Assembly (NCBI RefSeq): GCF_018294505.1
Contig: NC_057809.1
Coordinates: forward strand, 131,848,979-131,912,978
Source of the DNA: Triticum aestivum
Lineage: Eukaryota; Streptophyta; Magnoliopsida; Poales; Poaceae
DNA: 64,000 bases
Direction of reading: 5' to 3'
Position numbers and translations under genes: made by a program. The notes under the pieces were generated by a model. That model was given only the letters and a program-made list of their open reading frames with translations. It made no database searches and was not told the origin of the DNA. Positions 43,563-53,860 of the stretch are shown piece by piece. Within the stretch, counting starts at the first letter, position 1. Every line of letters starts with the position of its first letter.

Positions 43563-44966
43563 ATGCAAGGCACGTTACCGGACAAGGAGGAAGACGCGGA
43601 GCGCATGGCCCGGCAGGCTACGGCATACTGCATCCAGGACGGTGAGCTATACCGGAAGCGGCCAAATGATGTTTCTCTGCGCTGCATTTCCAAGGGACAG
43701 GAGAATGAGCTAATGGCTGACATACATGGCGGAGACTATGGGCACCACTCATCGTCGCACACCCTGGTCGGCAAGGCTTTCCGCAGTAGGTTCTACTGGC
43801 CCACAACACTCAATGACGCGGCCGAGTTGGTGAAGTCCTGTGAGGCTTGCCAATTCCACGCCAAGCAGACCCACCAGCCGGCTCAGGGCCTCCAGACTAT
43901 CCCGCTCTCATGGCCATTCGCGGTCTGGGGGCTGGATATCCTGGGTCCATTCCCTCGAGCGCCTGGAGGTTACCGCTACCTCTACATCGCCATCGACAAG
44001 TTCACCAAGTGGGCGGAAGTGGAAGCCGTCCGCACCATCCCAGTCGGGTCAGCAGTCAAGTTCATCAAGGGCATTGTGAGCCGATTTGGGGTCCCTAATC
44101 GCATCATCACTGATAACGGTTCACAGTTCACTAGCAATCTCTTCAAAACATATTGTGCTAACCTTGGCACGCAGATCTGCTATGCCTCCATGGCACACCC
44201 CAGGAGCAACTGCCAAGCCAAACGCGCCAACGCGAAAGTCCTGAGGGGTCTCAAGACTAGGACCTTCAAGAAGATGCTCGAGGCCTGCGGCAGGGGCTGG
44301 CATGACGAGCTCCGGTCCGTGTTGTGGTCCATCCGCACCACCACCACCAGGCCGACAAGCGAAACCCCATTCTTCCTCATCTATGGAGCAGAAGCGGTTC
44401 TCCCACACGATGTCAAGCATCGCCCCGTATGGGTCTTAGCGTTGATTGAAATGCGGTAGGACGCCATGTGGGGGGTAGATCTCGTGCTGGGGGAGGAACG
44501 CCACCGTGAAGCCTTGCTCCGAGCTGCGAGGTACCAGCAGGCGTTGCGGTGGTACCATTGCCGCAGCGTCCGCTCTAGGATGCTCGAGGTGGGTGACCTT
44601 GTCCTGAGGCGGGTGCTCTCCCGAGAAGGGCTGCACAAACTCTCACCCATGTGGGAGGGCCCGTTTCGGGTCACCCACATCTCCAGGCTGGCACCGCGCG
44701 CCTGGAGATGCAAGACGGGGTCCCCATCCAGAACACCTGTAACATCCAGCACCTCGGGAAGTTCTACCCATGAAGCAAGGCCCCGTGCCTGTGAAGCAAG
44801 GCCCAGTGCCTGTGAAGAATCTCTGCTCATGACACTTTCACGTAATAATGAGTGGGGTTGTACACACCTCGGAGTCTTAGGAGTGCCGCCCTCGGGCCTC
44901 GGGGACTCCCTCCCACGACTAGTGGCAGCACTTAGCAACACGCTGGTGAGAAGACAAGAAGACTAG
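43563..44966 (+). pseudogene. Integrase of the second Gypsy
   Basis: Zinc region: HSSSHTLVGKAFRSRFYWP...CEACQFHAKQ. Core: WGLDILGPFP (first Asp), IITDNGSQFTS (second Asp), and HPRSNCQAKRANAKVL where the family has G-Q-A/V-E-R-A-N; the catalytic Glu is Lys. TAG at 44457-44459 separates the C-terminal part (44466-44966), which has AARYQQALRWYH, VGDLVLRRVLS, WEGPFRVTHI. A catalytically dead integrase. Confidence 0.9.
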
Positions 44967-45671
44967 ACTAGGTGCCGGACGCAGCTTTTCATTTGCTTTC
45001 TGCAGTTGGCTTGCCCCTCTTCAATCAAAATTTGCTTTCCGGTGTCGCTTGCTGATCTTGTTCCCTCGATTATGCCCCTGTTTTTGCCTTCGGTTCTTTG
45101 TTTGACATGTACCCTCTCTCGCGTCCCTTGCGAGGGGGTTGGACAGGTGCCCCTCGGGCCCTCGTGAGCGTTTTGTCTATTTTTCGCGAGGCACCCTCGT
45201 TCGAGCCGCAAGCTGGCGCACCCCCCTCAATCTGTGCCCCTCGGGTACTGCGACACGAGGCGATCGTGGCCATATGTAGTGACGCGTGCTAGCCAGCAGG
45301 CTACAACGACGTGGACCAGGTACGGATCTCCTAGCAAATTTTCACAGTTCCTCCTCATTAGGTACGGAGAAACGCGCGTCTCGCGAAGCACGATCTATTT
45401 CAGGTGTATCGAGCTAAGTCATTCTACGCACATGCATAAATCAGGACGTTGCAACACAACACAGGAATGATAAACACAGCATAACAACCCGGAAATCATA
45501 GTTTGTTGCACGCCCCCACGGGGCCCCATACTTGTCTTTCTCTAATGCAGGAAGGGAAGGAAGAACAAAAGCGGGACGTGCTCCTGCGGCAGCTCGCGAG
45601 GACAAGGTCGCGGCGCTCTCCTGAGCTCAGCCGGACCCCTCCTCATGCTTCACCGGAGCGCGGCGATGAGC
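44967..45671. other. Spacer between pol and the antisense ORF in the second Gypsy
   Basis: No supported ORF. It holds the 3' ends of two convergent genes (sense pol, antisense B3-like ORF). Short CGCGAGGC/CCTCGCG-type inverted strings occur (45120-45190). Confidence 0.5.
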
Positions 45672-46376
45672 CTACCCGCTGCCACCTTCGAAGCGGGCAC
45701 GGCGGTGTGGCGGCTGGTCGTAGCCGCCACTACTGGAGCTGCGACCGGAAGAAGAGTCGCTATAGCTGGATGAGACATGCTCGGGCCCGCCTCCCTCCTC
45801 GTCACGACCATCACCAAGGCCGAGCACCTCGTCGCCGTCGTTTTCCTCGGGGCAGCACCCAATACGGCAACCATCTTCCCTGAAAACCCTCACAAAGAGG
45901 GTCACATCGTCATCGTACTTGAAGTGGAGGGCACACTGCCTGCCCAGCCCGCGCGCACGGGCGAACGTCTGCCAGCCGCGGGACAGGACCACGTTGCCCG
46001 CGGTGGAGATCTCCACCGCGACCCATGAAGCCCTGCTGCAGCAACCGTCCGCCTGCAGCGAAGAACCGCGGGAGCTGAAGCCAGATGCCAGACGGTTTCT
46101 CCGACCACACGATGAACTCCGGCGTCACCTCCGCCGAATGGAAGCGCGGCCGGGGAGGCCACGCAACCACGGCGCGCCTCACCTCATCAACGGGGCTGCC
46201 ATGACCTGGGTGGCTGCCACCACGTGAAGAGGCGCCACCGCAGCTGCGAGGGGCCACGGCGGGGGTCGTAGTGTGCTTACGGGGCGACCGCGCCCCCTCT
46301 TGGGCGGCGGTGAGCCAGGCCCCTCGTGGCGAGCTTTCCCCTTCTCTGCGGCTAAGAGCCTCTTCACAGGAGCCAT
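45672..46376 (-). pseudogene. B3-domain-like antisense ORF of the second Gypsy, frameshifted
   Basis: Starts at the ATG near 46374-46376 (MAPVKRLLAAEKGKARHEG, basic). A frameshift near 46180 leads to the first half of a B3-like domain (EFIVWSEKPSGIWLQLPRFFA), and a second near 46025 to the remainder: VAVEISTAGNVVLSRGWQTF, ARARGLGRQCALHFKYDDDV, TLFVRVFREDGCRIGCC. It ends with a Ser/Gly/Glu-rich tail. Homologous to the host element's antisense ORF (GWKTFARAH / GWQTFARAR, LFVKV / LFVRV, LGCY / IGCC). The gene is antisense to its element's pol. Likely nuclear DNA-binding if intact; inference only. Confidence 0.6.
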
Positions 46377-46463
46377 GGGCGTCGCTGCCGGCGATGGAGC
46401 AAGGAAGAAGAAGCGGGAGAGGCAAAGAGGAGACGGGTGATGGGGGCTCCGCCCCCCGCTTCC

Positions 46464-46474
46464 CATTTATACCC
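46464..46474 (-). promoter_or_regulatory. TATA box of the antisense B3-like gene
   Basis: TTGGGTATAAA on the - strand, about 90 bp upstream of the ATG at 46376. Same sequence as at 28512 upstream of the homologous gene. Confidence 0.65.
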
Positions 46475-46716
46475 AAGGGGAGGCCAACCGCCAGCATCCA
46501 CTATCTAAGGTAATAATGATCTTTTTCCTACATGCAGCAAGGACCCGTCAAGTCGGGCAGTTGCTGAGGCAGCGTGGGGAAGCAGAGATGCCCACGTCCA
46601 ATTAGTCGCCACGCGTCGACCAAGGCCGCGGGCTGTTGTGGCCGGCAACGCTCCGCACTTGCCCTTTGGCTTCGCCTCAAAGCCAAGCCCGAGCGCGCCT
46701 TGGGCCCGGGGGCTAC
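46475..46716. other. Upstream region of antisense ORF and PPT of the second Gypsy
   Basis: No ORF supported. The last bases, GGGCCCGGGGGCTAC (46702-46716), are the polypurine-type tract before the 3' LTR. Confidence 0.6.
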
Positions 46717-47630
46717 TTTCGGCGTTCTAGGAACGGGGGTCCCCAGACTTGCCTGCCTGCGGCCCGCCAGCATGGCTCCTCCAGCAGCCCCGTATGACCC
46801 ATCTTCAACAGCAAACATTCAAGACCCTCGCGAGGGGCCAAGCCTCGCGAGGCGGACGATGCAAGACCTCCTCAGGGGCGGCCTCACCAGGCTGGCTCGT
46901 GAGGGGCGGAGAGATCAAGGCAAGCCGAACCTCACGAGGTTCCAATGATGTAAGCCGTGACGATGAAGACCAGGCGGGCGCCAGCGAGCACAATGTCCTC
47001 GTTTCCTCTTTGGTGCTAAAGGGGCAAGCGCAGGCGAGGAGTCCCGAGGTATCAGGCAAAGGTTTCCATATCGGTGCAACAAGACCAAGACCAGCAGGAC
47101 GGAGGTCACCGTGGATCCCAAGATGGCGTCACCACCAGAGCCTTTGGCAGGCGAAGACCACTTTTGTCAGGATAGCTTGTACTAGTTGTCCCCCTTCAAA
47201 TTTGCTGTTGTGGGATCCCTTCCCGCTCAATATTTGGGAAGAGGACCAGGGCCTCTATATATAGGACTAGCCACCACCATAGCTAGAGGAGGGCTGGCAT
47301 CTCATCTTGCATCTCATCTTGGATCGGAGCCATTCCATCCTTAGCCTCACACAAGTTCACGAAGCACAAGAACACCTCTGCTCAGGAGGTTATTCTTCCC
47401 ATTGTAACTATTCATCCTTAGCCCAAGATGCAATCCACCACACCACACTGGAGTAGGGTATTACACCACAACGGTTGCCCGAACCAGTATAAATCTTGTG
47501 TCTTGTGTTCTTTGGGTCCATCAAGCTAGGCCGTGAGATCGTTGAGTGTGCGAGCTAGAGAGGCGGGAGATCTTCATGCACACCCTAGTGTTCAAACCTC
47601 AAGGGTTTTGCCGGAACCTGAAATCCGACA
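46717..47630 (+). repeat. 3' LTR of the second Gypsy
   Basis: Matches 29249-30156. The first bases are TTTCGGCG instead of TGTCAGCG, so the terminal TG is mutated. It ends GAAATCCGACA. TATA-like CTATATATAG at 47255-47264; a 15-bp tandem gain ('atctcatcttg' twice) near 47298. Confidence 0.95.
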
Positions 47631-47635
47631 GGGTC
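47631..47635. other. Target-site duplication GGGTC, right copy
   Basis: Identical to 29244-29248. Confidence 0.95.
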
Positions 47636-47642
47636 CGACTAG

Positions 47643-48005
47643 ATGTCGGACGCCCCATCCCCAGGCGACACCGGTAGCAGCACCATCTGCACCTGGCCTT
47701 CTCCCCGGCAGAGTGATTTGCCGGGGGGGTAGTTCTTGGCAGTGGCTCCTCGAGCTAGCTCCTTGAACATCTCGGGGTCGTTGCTTCTGGCGGCCAGCGC
47801 TGGAAGGCTCAAGAAGATGAGGAAGGCGGGTGGCGGGCCGTCAAGTCGGAGTACGATGGCATCGACGTCTTCGTCTCATACTGCCGGCCCGCTGCCTCAT
47901 CTTCCAGCTTCTTCCCCGGCACCGTCATCACCGGCTCCCGCTCTGGGTGGCCGCTGGGACATTCTCTTCATGTCTTCTGTTTCTCGTACCTTGCCCAGGC
48001 ACTCC
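47643..48005. other. Host Gypsy sequence downstream of the antisense ORF
   Basis: GC-rich sequence after the TAG of the B3-like ORF; no supported ORF. It ends in ACTCC (48001-48005), the left copy of the Copia TSD. Confidence 0.5.
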
Positions 48006-48362
48006 TGAAAGTGCAACTATCCCTAGGTGGTTTTGGTAATTCATAACAACATATAGCTCATTGAGCTAATGCTATTCCAAGATGATTATTTCAGGAAAGC
48101 TCAATGATTGTCATGGCATGGATGTGAAAGTGGAACCCTCAAAATGCTAAGGACAAAGGATTGGCTCAAGCTCAAAAGCTCAAGACTCTTCATTTATATT
48201 TTAGTGATCCAAGATCACATTGAGTCCATAGGAAAAGCCAATACTATCAAGGAGGGATGAGGTGTTGCTTAATGAGCCTCTTGCTTCATGTGCTTAGTGA
48301 TATGCTCCAAAACCCTCAACTACTTTCCCATATCCACATATGACCTAAACCCTAAGCCAAAC

Positions 48363-48845
48363 TCGGTCCTACCAATTCTTCCTATCCGGCACCATCGAGT
48401 TTCACTTGTCATTAGCCACTGCCAAACCCTAGCAATTCGGTCCTACCGATAGGGATCTCGATCTCACCGAGATGGGGTTGCAAACTCTCTGTTTCCCTTT
48501 CGTAACTTTTCGGTCTTACCGAAAGAGCGAATCAGTCCCACCGAGATTGCAATGTAAACTCAGTGTTTCCCTTTGTAACTTTTCGGTCTCACCGAGTTCC
48601 ACTCGGTCTCACCGAAAGAGCAAATCGGTCCCACCGAGTTTGCCTGACCAACTCTCTGGTTAGCTAATTACCAAATTCAGTCTCACCGAGTTTGTGTAAT
48701 TGGTCTCACCGAGATTACGTTATGCCCAAACCCTAACCATATCGGTCCTACCGAGTTGCATGTCAGTCCCACCGAAAATAACTAACGGTCACTAGGTTTA
48801 TATTTTCGGTTCGAGCGAGCTTATTGATTCGGTCCCACTGAGATT
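48363..48845. promoter_or_regulatory. Array of TCGGT-NNN-ACCGA motifs in LTR promoter (solo LTR)
   Basis: About 15 copies of a 13-bp inverted repeat, TCGGT-3 nt-ACCGA, often with a 3' G or A, at roughly 30-bp spacing, ending about 40 bp upstream of the TATA box. Several copies here have decayed (TCAGT, TCGAGC). Regulatory function is inferred from position and repetition. Confidence 0.6.
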
Positions 48846-48880
48846 GGAAAACTGTGTAACAGTTGGATTTTGTGTAGAGG

Positions 48881-48890
48881 CTATATATAC
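48881..48890 (+). promoter_or_regulatory. LTR TATA box (solo LTR)
   Basis: CTATATATAC followed by a pyrimidine-rich CCCCTCCACCTCC. Identical in the other two LTR copies (52884-52893, 61196-61205). Confidence 0.75.
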
Positions 48891-49774
48891 CCCTCCACCT
48901 CCTTCTCATTCGAAGAGAGAGCCATCAGAACACACACACCATTCCAACTCATATGTTCTGAGAAAGAACCACCTACTCATGTGTTGAAACCAAGACATTC
49001 CATTCCTACCATATGAATCTTGATCTCTAGCCTTCCCAAGTTGCTTTCCACTCAAACCCTCTTTCCACCAAATCCAAATCCTATGAGAGAGTTGAGTGTT
49101 GGGGAGACTATCATTTGAAGCACAAGAGCAAGGAGTTCATTTCCTACACACCATTTGTTACTTCTTGGAGAGTGGTGTCTCCTAGATTGGCTAGGTGTCA
49201 CTTGGGAGCCTCCGACAAGATTGTGGAGTTGAACCAAGGAGTTTGTAAGGGCAAGGAGATCACCTACTTCGTGAAGATCTACCGCTAGTGAGGCAAGTCC
49301 TGTGTGGGCGATGGCCATGGTGGGATAGACAAGGTTGCTTCTTCGTGGACCCTTTGTGGGTGGTTGCTTCTTCGTGGACCCTTCGTGGGTGGAGCCCTGT
49401 GTGGACTCGCGCAACCGTTGCCCTTGGGTGGAGCCCTGTGTGGACTCGCGCAACCGTTACCCTTCGTGGGTTGAAGTCTCCATCAACATGGATGTAGGAT
49501 AGCACCACCTATCCGAACCACGGGAAAAACATCCGTGTCTCCAATAGCGTTTGAATTCTCCAAACCCTTCCCTTTACATTCTCGCAAGTTGCATGCTTTA
49601 CTTTCCGCTGCCTATATACTCTTTGCATGCTTGCTTGAATTATGTGACGATTGCTTGACTTGTCCTAAATTAGCTAAAATCTGCCAAGAACTAAAATTGG
49701 GAAAAGGTTAAGTTTTTATTTGGTCAAGTAGTCTAATCACCCCCCCCCCCTCTAGACATACTTCCGATCCTACA

Positions 49775-50744
49775 ACTCCTTTTGCCCTCCTGTTATCCCG
49801 ATCCGCTTCCAGAGGAGACGGACAAGAAAGGGATTACGGGAATCTTATCTCTTTTTTCCTTAAGCCTGCGGGCACTTGTCAAATTTAGACTTTGTAACCC
49901 CTTGCTCATGTTTACACTCCATATGAATTGTACTTGTTCAACAATGTATTAATGAAAAAGGGTGTCTGTCGGGTTCTTTTGTGCGTGAGCAAGGCCCACA
50001 CTAAGGAGTGAGTCCTTGCTATTTTAAACAAACAATGTCGCCTTGCAACAAATCTTGTCGTCCCCCCCCCACGTGTTACACCACGGTCATACCCACACCC
50101 TTGGCGGGAGTAGGGGTAAAGCAGGATCAGGCCCTTCGCTGCCTCCCTTCCACCGCAACTACAACCAGATTCTGGCCTGAAAGGGATTTCGGGCATAGGA
50201 AGGAGGGAGCACAGTGGCATAGGAACGAATGAAGTTTCGTACGTTCAAGCTTCATTCGGAAACGCATAGAGGGGGAGAGAAAAACTTATCTGAATTTGCA
50301 GCACCCGACAACCTTGGCTTGCCGGGGTCGGGGGTGTCGATCCGCCTTCTTTCCTCCAAACGGATCTGCAGAAGCGCTTGTGTAGCCTGCGAAACAAGAA
50401 CGGTCTGGAAGAGATAGAAAGACATGCACTTGACCACTATGCTAGGGATCAGTTGCCGGTGAGCATTATCGATGCTAACAGAGAGAGACTCAACCTAGCA
50501 CGCATGCTAAATTCTATGGCGCCAGCGCTTCATTTATTTATTTGATGCTCAGGGTATGTGCCTGGCTTTGTACAAAGGGTTACATGCCTTGCCATCAAGG
50601 CTTGTACAAAAAGTGGTCTGCCGGGAGGCCCGACAACCGCGCCTTATGGGTAAAATTTATAAAGATGTTCGATGTTCTAGGAGTTGCTCACTGGAATTCC
50701 ATCTTCGGTCTCCAGGCAGACTGCGCCGGGCCTGGTGACTCGTA
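49775..50744. other. Host Gypsy: pol 3' flank, non-coding
   Basis: Begins with TSD ACTCC. No supported ORF. AT-rich 'caatgtattaatgaaaaagg' near 49940 could serve as a polyadenylation region for the + strand antisense gene. Duplicated at 62090-63060. Confidence 0.5.
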
Positions 50745-52599
50745 TTACCCGATAAGGGCCTTCCCACTTCGGCGTGAACTTGTTGAAATTCTTGGCGGAT
50801 TAAACTCGCCGAAGAACAAGGACACCTTCCTCAAGGCTTCGGGTATGAACCTTGCGGCTATGGTAGTGGCGCAAGGCTTGCTGGTAGCGAGCAGCTCGCA
50901 CAGCAGCCTGAAGATGATCTTCCTCAAGGAGCGTCGCATCATCTTGGTGCAATTGCTCTTGCTCAAGCTCATCATAAGCGAGCATTTGAGGTGACCCATA
51001 TATGAGTTCCGTGGGGAGAACTGCTTCTGCCCCATATACCAGGGCAAATGGTGTCTGGCCAGTGGCTCGATTTTGCATCGTTCTGATCGACCAAAGAATC
51101 GTTGGCAACTCATCAACCCATCGCCTTCGGCACTTGTGTAGCCTGTCAAAAGTCCTGGTCTTGAGGCCTCGCAACACCTTTGCGTTTGCTCTCTCGACCT
51201 GACCGTTGCTTCTGGGATGAGCGACGGAAGCAAAACAAACCTTGCTCTCGAGGTCTCGGATATACTGCATAAAGGTGTGGCTCGTGAACTACGTGTCGTT
51301 GTCGGTGATGACTCTGTTCGGCACACCAAAACGGCAGACTAGCCCCTTGAAGAACTTGGCGGCTCATTGTGATGTCACCTTTCTCACGGGTTCTACTTCC
51401 GGACACTTTATGAACTTGTCGATCGCAGCGTACAAGTACTCAAAGCCCCCGACAGCACGGGGAAAGGGGCCCAGTATGTCGAGCCCCCAGACCAAAAATG
51501 GCCAGGAAAGAGGGACTGTCTAAAGAGCTTGGGCTGGTTGATGAAGCTTCTTTGAATGGAACTGGCACGCTTCACACTTGGTTGCTAGTGCAGTTGCATC
51601 CCGGAGAGCGGTGGGCCAGAAGAAACCTTGCCGAAATGCTTTGTCGGCAAGGGCTCTCGACCCTATGTGGGAGCCACACGTGCCTCCATGTATCTCTGCC
51701 AACACCTCCAGTCCGTCTTCCCGAGGAATGCACTTCAATTTCACATCGTTTGGTCTCCTTCTGTATAGGGCATCATCCACAAACTGGTACATGCTGGACT
51801 GACGGGCTACTTTCTCTGCTTCTTCCTGTTCCTCAGGGAGTTCCCCGGTTTGGAGAAAACAGATGGTGTGTTGCGCCCATGCTGGAGCCTGGGGCTCGAC
51901 GGCAAGGACTAAAGGCTCATCTTCCACCGTAGGGGCAGCTGCCTCAACGGCCAGGGCTTGGGGTCCTGCCAGAGGTTGCTGCCTTTCGGCAAGCTTGGGG
52001 CACCCGGCAGCGTCCTTGTCGGCGGCTCCTGGGAGCTCAGCGGGAAAGTACTTGCCGAGGCCTGCCTTCCTTCGCTTGTTCTGTCCTATTGATGGCTCAA
52101 TGGATGGCTGGGTCAATTGAAGCACAAAGGTACTTGGTTCCACAGGCAACTTGAGGGCGGAGCGTTTCGACAAGTCATCGGCAATGTTGTTCTTCGCTCG
52201 GGGAACATGCTCTGCTCGCAGACCGTCAAAACACTCCTCCAACTTCCTCACCTCATCCACATAAGATTCCATCAATGGTCTCTAGTAATCCTTATTGACT
52301 TGCTTGACGACGAGCTGCGAATCACCTTTGATGATGAGCTTCCTGATTCCGAGGTCTGCCGCGATCCTGAGACCGGAAAGCAATCCCTTGTACTCCGACG
52401 TGTTATTTGTTGACTTTTCCCGGGGAAAGTGCATGTGGACTACGTACTTGAGGTGCTCTCTGGTGGGTGCAACAAGCAGCACGCCAGCACCAGCACCTTG
52501 CAGTGAGAAGGCTTCGTCAAAGTACATGATCCAATCATGGCTCGTCTCCTTGGCGGGAAGGGTGGTCTCTCTGACTTCTTCGTCTGGCGTTGAGGTCCA
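50745..52599 (-). pseudogene. Host Gypsy RNase H and integrase (first copy)
   Basis: Reading leftward from 52599: RNase H (WIMYFDEAF, NNTSEYKGLLSGLRIA, LIIKGDSQLVVKQVN, HVPRAKNNIADDL), then a low-complexity linker, the integrase zinc region (SHIGSRALADKAFRQGFFWP...CEACQFHSKK), a TAG where Gln is usual (QAL-stop-TVP), core WGLDILGPFP and ITDND, a second TAG where Gln is usual before FTS, then HPRSNGQVERANAKVL with its Glu kept. CAA became TAA at 50800-50802 (the second copy keeps CAA), then WEGPYRVIRV. RT should follow at the right, but the sequence is cut at 52599 by a Copia LTR. Confidence 0.9.
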
Positions 52600-53775
52600 T
52601 TCCACTCGGTCTCACCGAAAGAGCAAATCGGTCCCACCGAGTTTGCCTGACCAACTCTCTGGTTAGCTAATTACCAAATTCGGTCTCACCGAGTTTGTGT
52701 AATCGGTCTCACCGAGATTACGTTATGCCCAAACCCTAACCATATCGGTCCTACCGAGTTGCATGTCAGTCCCACCGAAAATCACTAACGGCCACTAGGT
52801 TTACATTTTCGGTCCGACCGAGCTTATTGATTCGGTCCCACCGAGATTGGAAAACTGTGTAACGGTTGGATTTTGTGTGGAGGCTATATATACCCCTCCA
52901 CCTCCTTCTCATTCGAAGAGAGAGCCATCAGAACACACACACCATTCCAACTCATATGTTCTGAGAAAGAACCACCTACTCATGTGTTGAGACCAAGACA
53001 TTCCATTCCTACCATATGAATCTTGATCTCTAGCCTTCCCAAGTTGCTTTCCACTCAAACCCTCTTTCCACCAAATCCAAATCCTATGAGAGAGAGTTGA
53101 GTGTTGGGGAGACTATCATTTGAAGCACAAGAGCAAGGAGTTCATTACCTACACACCATTTGTTACTTCTTGGAGAGTGGTGTCTCCTAGATTGGCTAGG
53201 TGTCACTTGGGAGCCTCCGACAAGATTGTGGAGTTGAACCAAGGAGTTTGTAAGGGCAAGGAGATCGCCTACTTCGTGAAGATCTACCGCTAGTGAGGCA
53301 AGTCCTGTGTGGGCGATGGCCATGGTGGGATAGACAAGGTTGCTTCTTCGTGGACCCTTTGTGGGTGGTTGCTTCTTCGTGGACCCTTCGTGGGTGGAGC
53401 CCTGTGTGGACTCGCGCAACCGTTGCCCTTGGGTGGAGCCCTGTGTGGACTCGCGCAACCGTTACCCTTCGTGGGTTGAAGTCTCCATCAACGTGGATGT
53501 AGGATAGCACCACCTATCCGAACCACGGGAAAAACATCCGTGTCTCCAATAGCGTTTGAATTCTCCAAACCCTTCCCTTTACATTCTCGCAAGTTGCATG
53601 CTTTACTTTCCGCTGCCTATATACTCTTTGCATGCTTGCTTGAATTATGTGATGATTGCTTGACTTGTCCTAAATTAGCTAAAATCTGCCAAGAACTAAA
53701 ATTGGGAAAAGGTTAAGTTTTTATTTGGTCAAGTAGTCTAATCACCCCCCCTCTAGACATACTTCCGATCCTACA
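52600..53775 (+). repeat. 5' LTR of the Copia element, 5'-truncated
   Basis: Starts abruptly inside the motif array (equivalent to 48597 in the solo LTR) next to host Gypsy RNase H sequence. Contains 8-9 motif copies, a TATA box at 52884-52893, and ends CCGATCCTACA next to the PBS. Confidence 0.95.
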
Positions 53776-53777
53776 AG

Positions 53778-53789
53778 TGGTATCAGAGC
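53778..53789 (+). other. Primer-binding site, tRNA-iMet type
   Basis: TGGTATCAGAGC two nt after the LTR end. Confidence 0.9.
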
Positions 53790-53860
53790 TTTGGTCTCCA
53801 TTTGCTTTGATCTCCATAGCTTTTGGTGGTCATAGCCTTGGTTTCACAACCTAGGAGAGT

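Larger units (their letters stand above)
29249..47630 (+). mobile_element. Second Tat/Retand-like Ty3/Gypsy element (+ strand), interrupted by a third Gypsy
   Basis: LTRs 29249-30156 (908 bp) and 46717-47630 (914 bp), TSD GGGTC on both sides, PBS, gag fragment, protease, RT, RNase H, integrase, an antisense B3-like ORF and a PPT. About 8.4 kb is its own sequence; the rest (30762-40782 plus a TSD copy) is a nested element. The coding capacity is damaged: most of gag is missing, nonsense codons lie at 30317, 30679 and 41476, a frameshift in RNase H near 43010, and catalytic residues in RNase H and integrase are changed. Confidence 0.95.
28557..47642 (+). pseudogene. B3-domain-like antisense ORF of the host Gypsy, split by another Gypsy
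   Basis: Exonic sequence is 28557-29248 plus 47636-47642; the 18.4-kb Gypsy at 29249-47630 lies between them. One frame runs through with a TGA at 28740-28742 and a TAG in the B3 region near 28936. The N-terminus is Arg/Gly/Pro/Ser-rich. A B3-like DNA-binding region follows: ALEFILQLREP, RLRLPKAFTRVLEI, LRLHMKGCFNGDMWVNT, GWKTFARAHCLMKGHVLLFK, DLLFVKVVGRSGHMLGCY. Then a Ser/Asp/Glu-rich acidic tail ends at TAG 47640-47642. The B3 call rests on the pattern 'lp..F......l.L....G..W.v......l..GW..Fa....L..GD.l.F.....-lfV.vf', seen by eye. It is antisense to the element's pol. Role unknown; a DNA-binding protein is inferred. Confidence 0.6.
48006..49774 (+). mobile_element. Solo LTR of a SIRE/Maximus-like Copia element
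   Basis: A 1769-bp LTR (TGAAAGTGCAAC...CCGATCCTACA) flanked on both sides by ACTCC (48001-48005, 49775-49779), the signature of LTR-LTR recombination removing an element's interior. It matches the 3' LTR at 60319-62089 throughout. It contains the CGGT-NNN-ACCG motif array (48363-48845), a TATA box (48881-48890) and tandem repeats in its 3' half. Confidence 0.9.

Noticed and set aside
49052..49508. Two - strand ORFs and a + strand 69-aa ORF found identically in three places (also 53084-53513 and 61396-61825)
   Set aside because: They recur only because the three LTRs are copies; they lie in R/U5 over short tandem repeats, and the repeated peptide pattern comes from those repeats.
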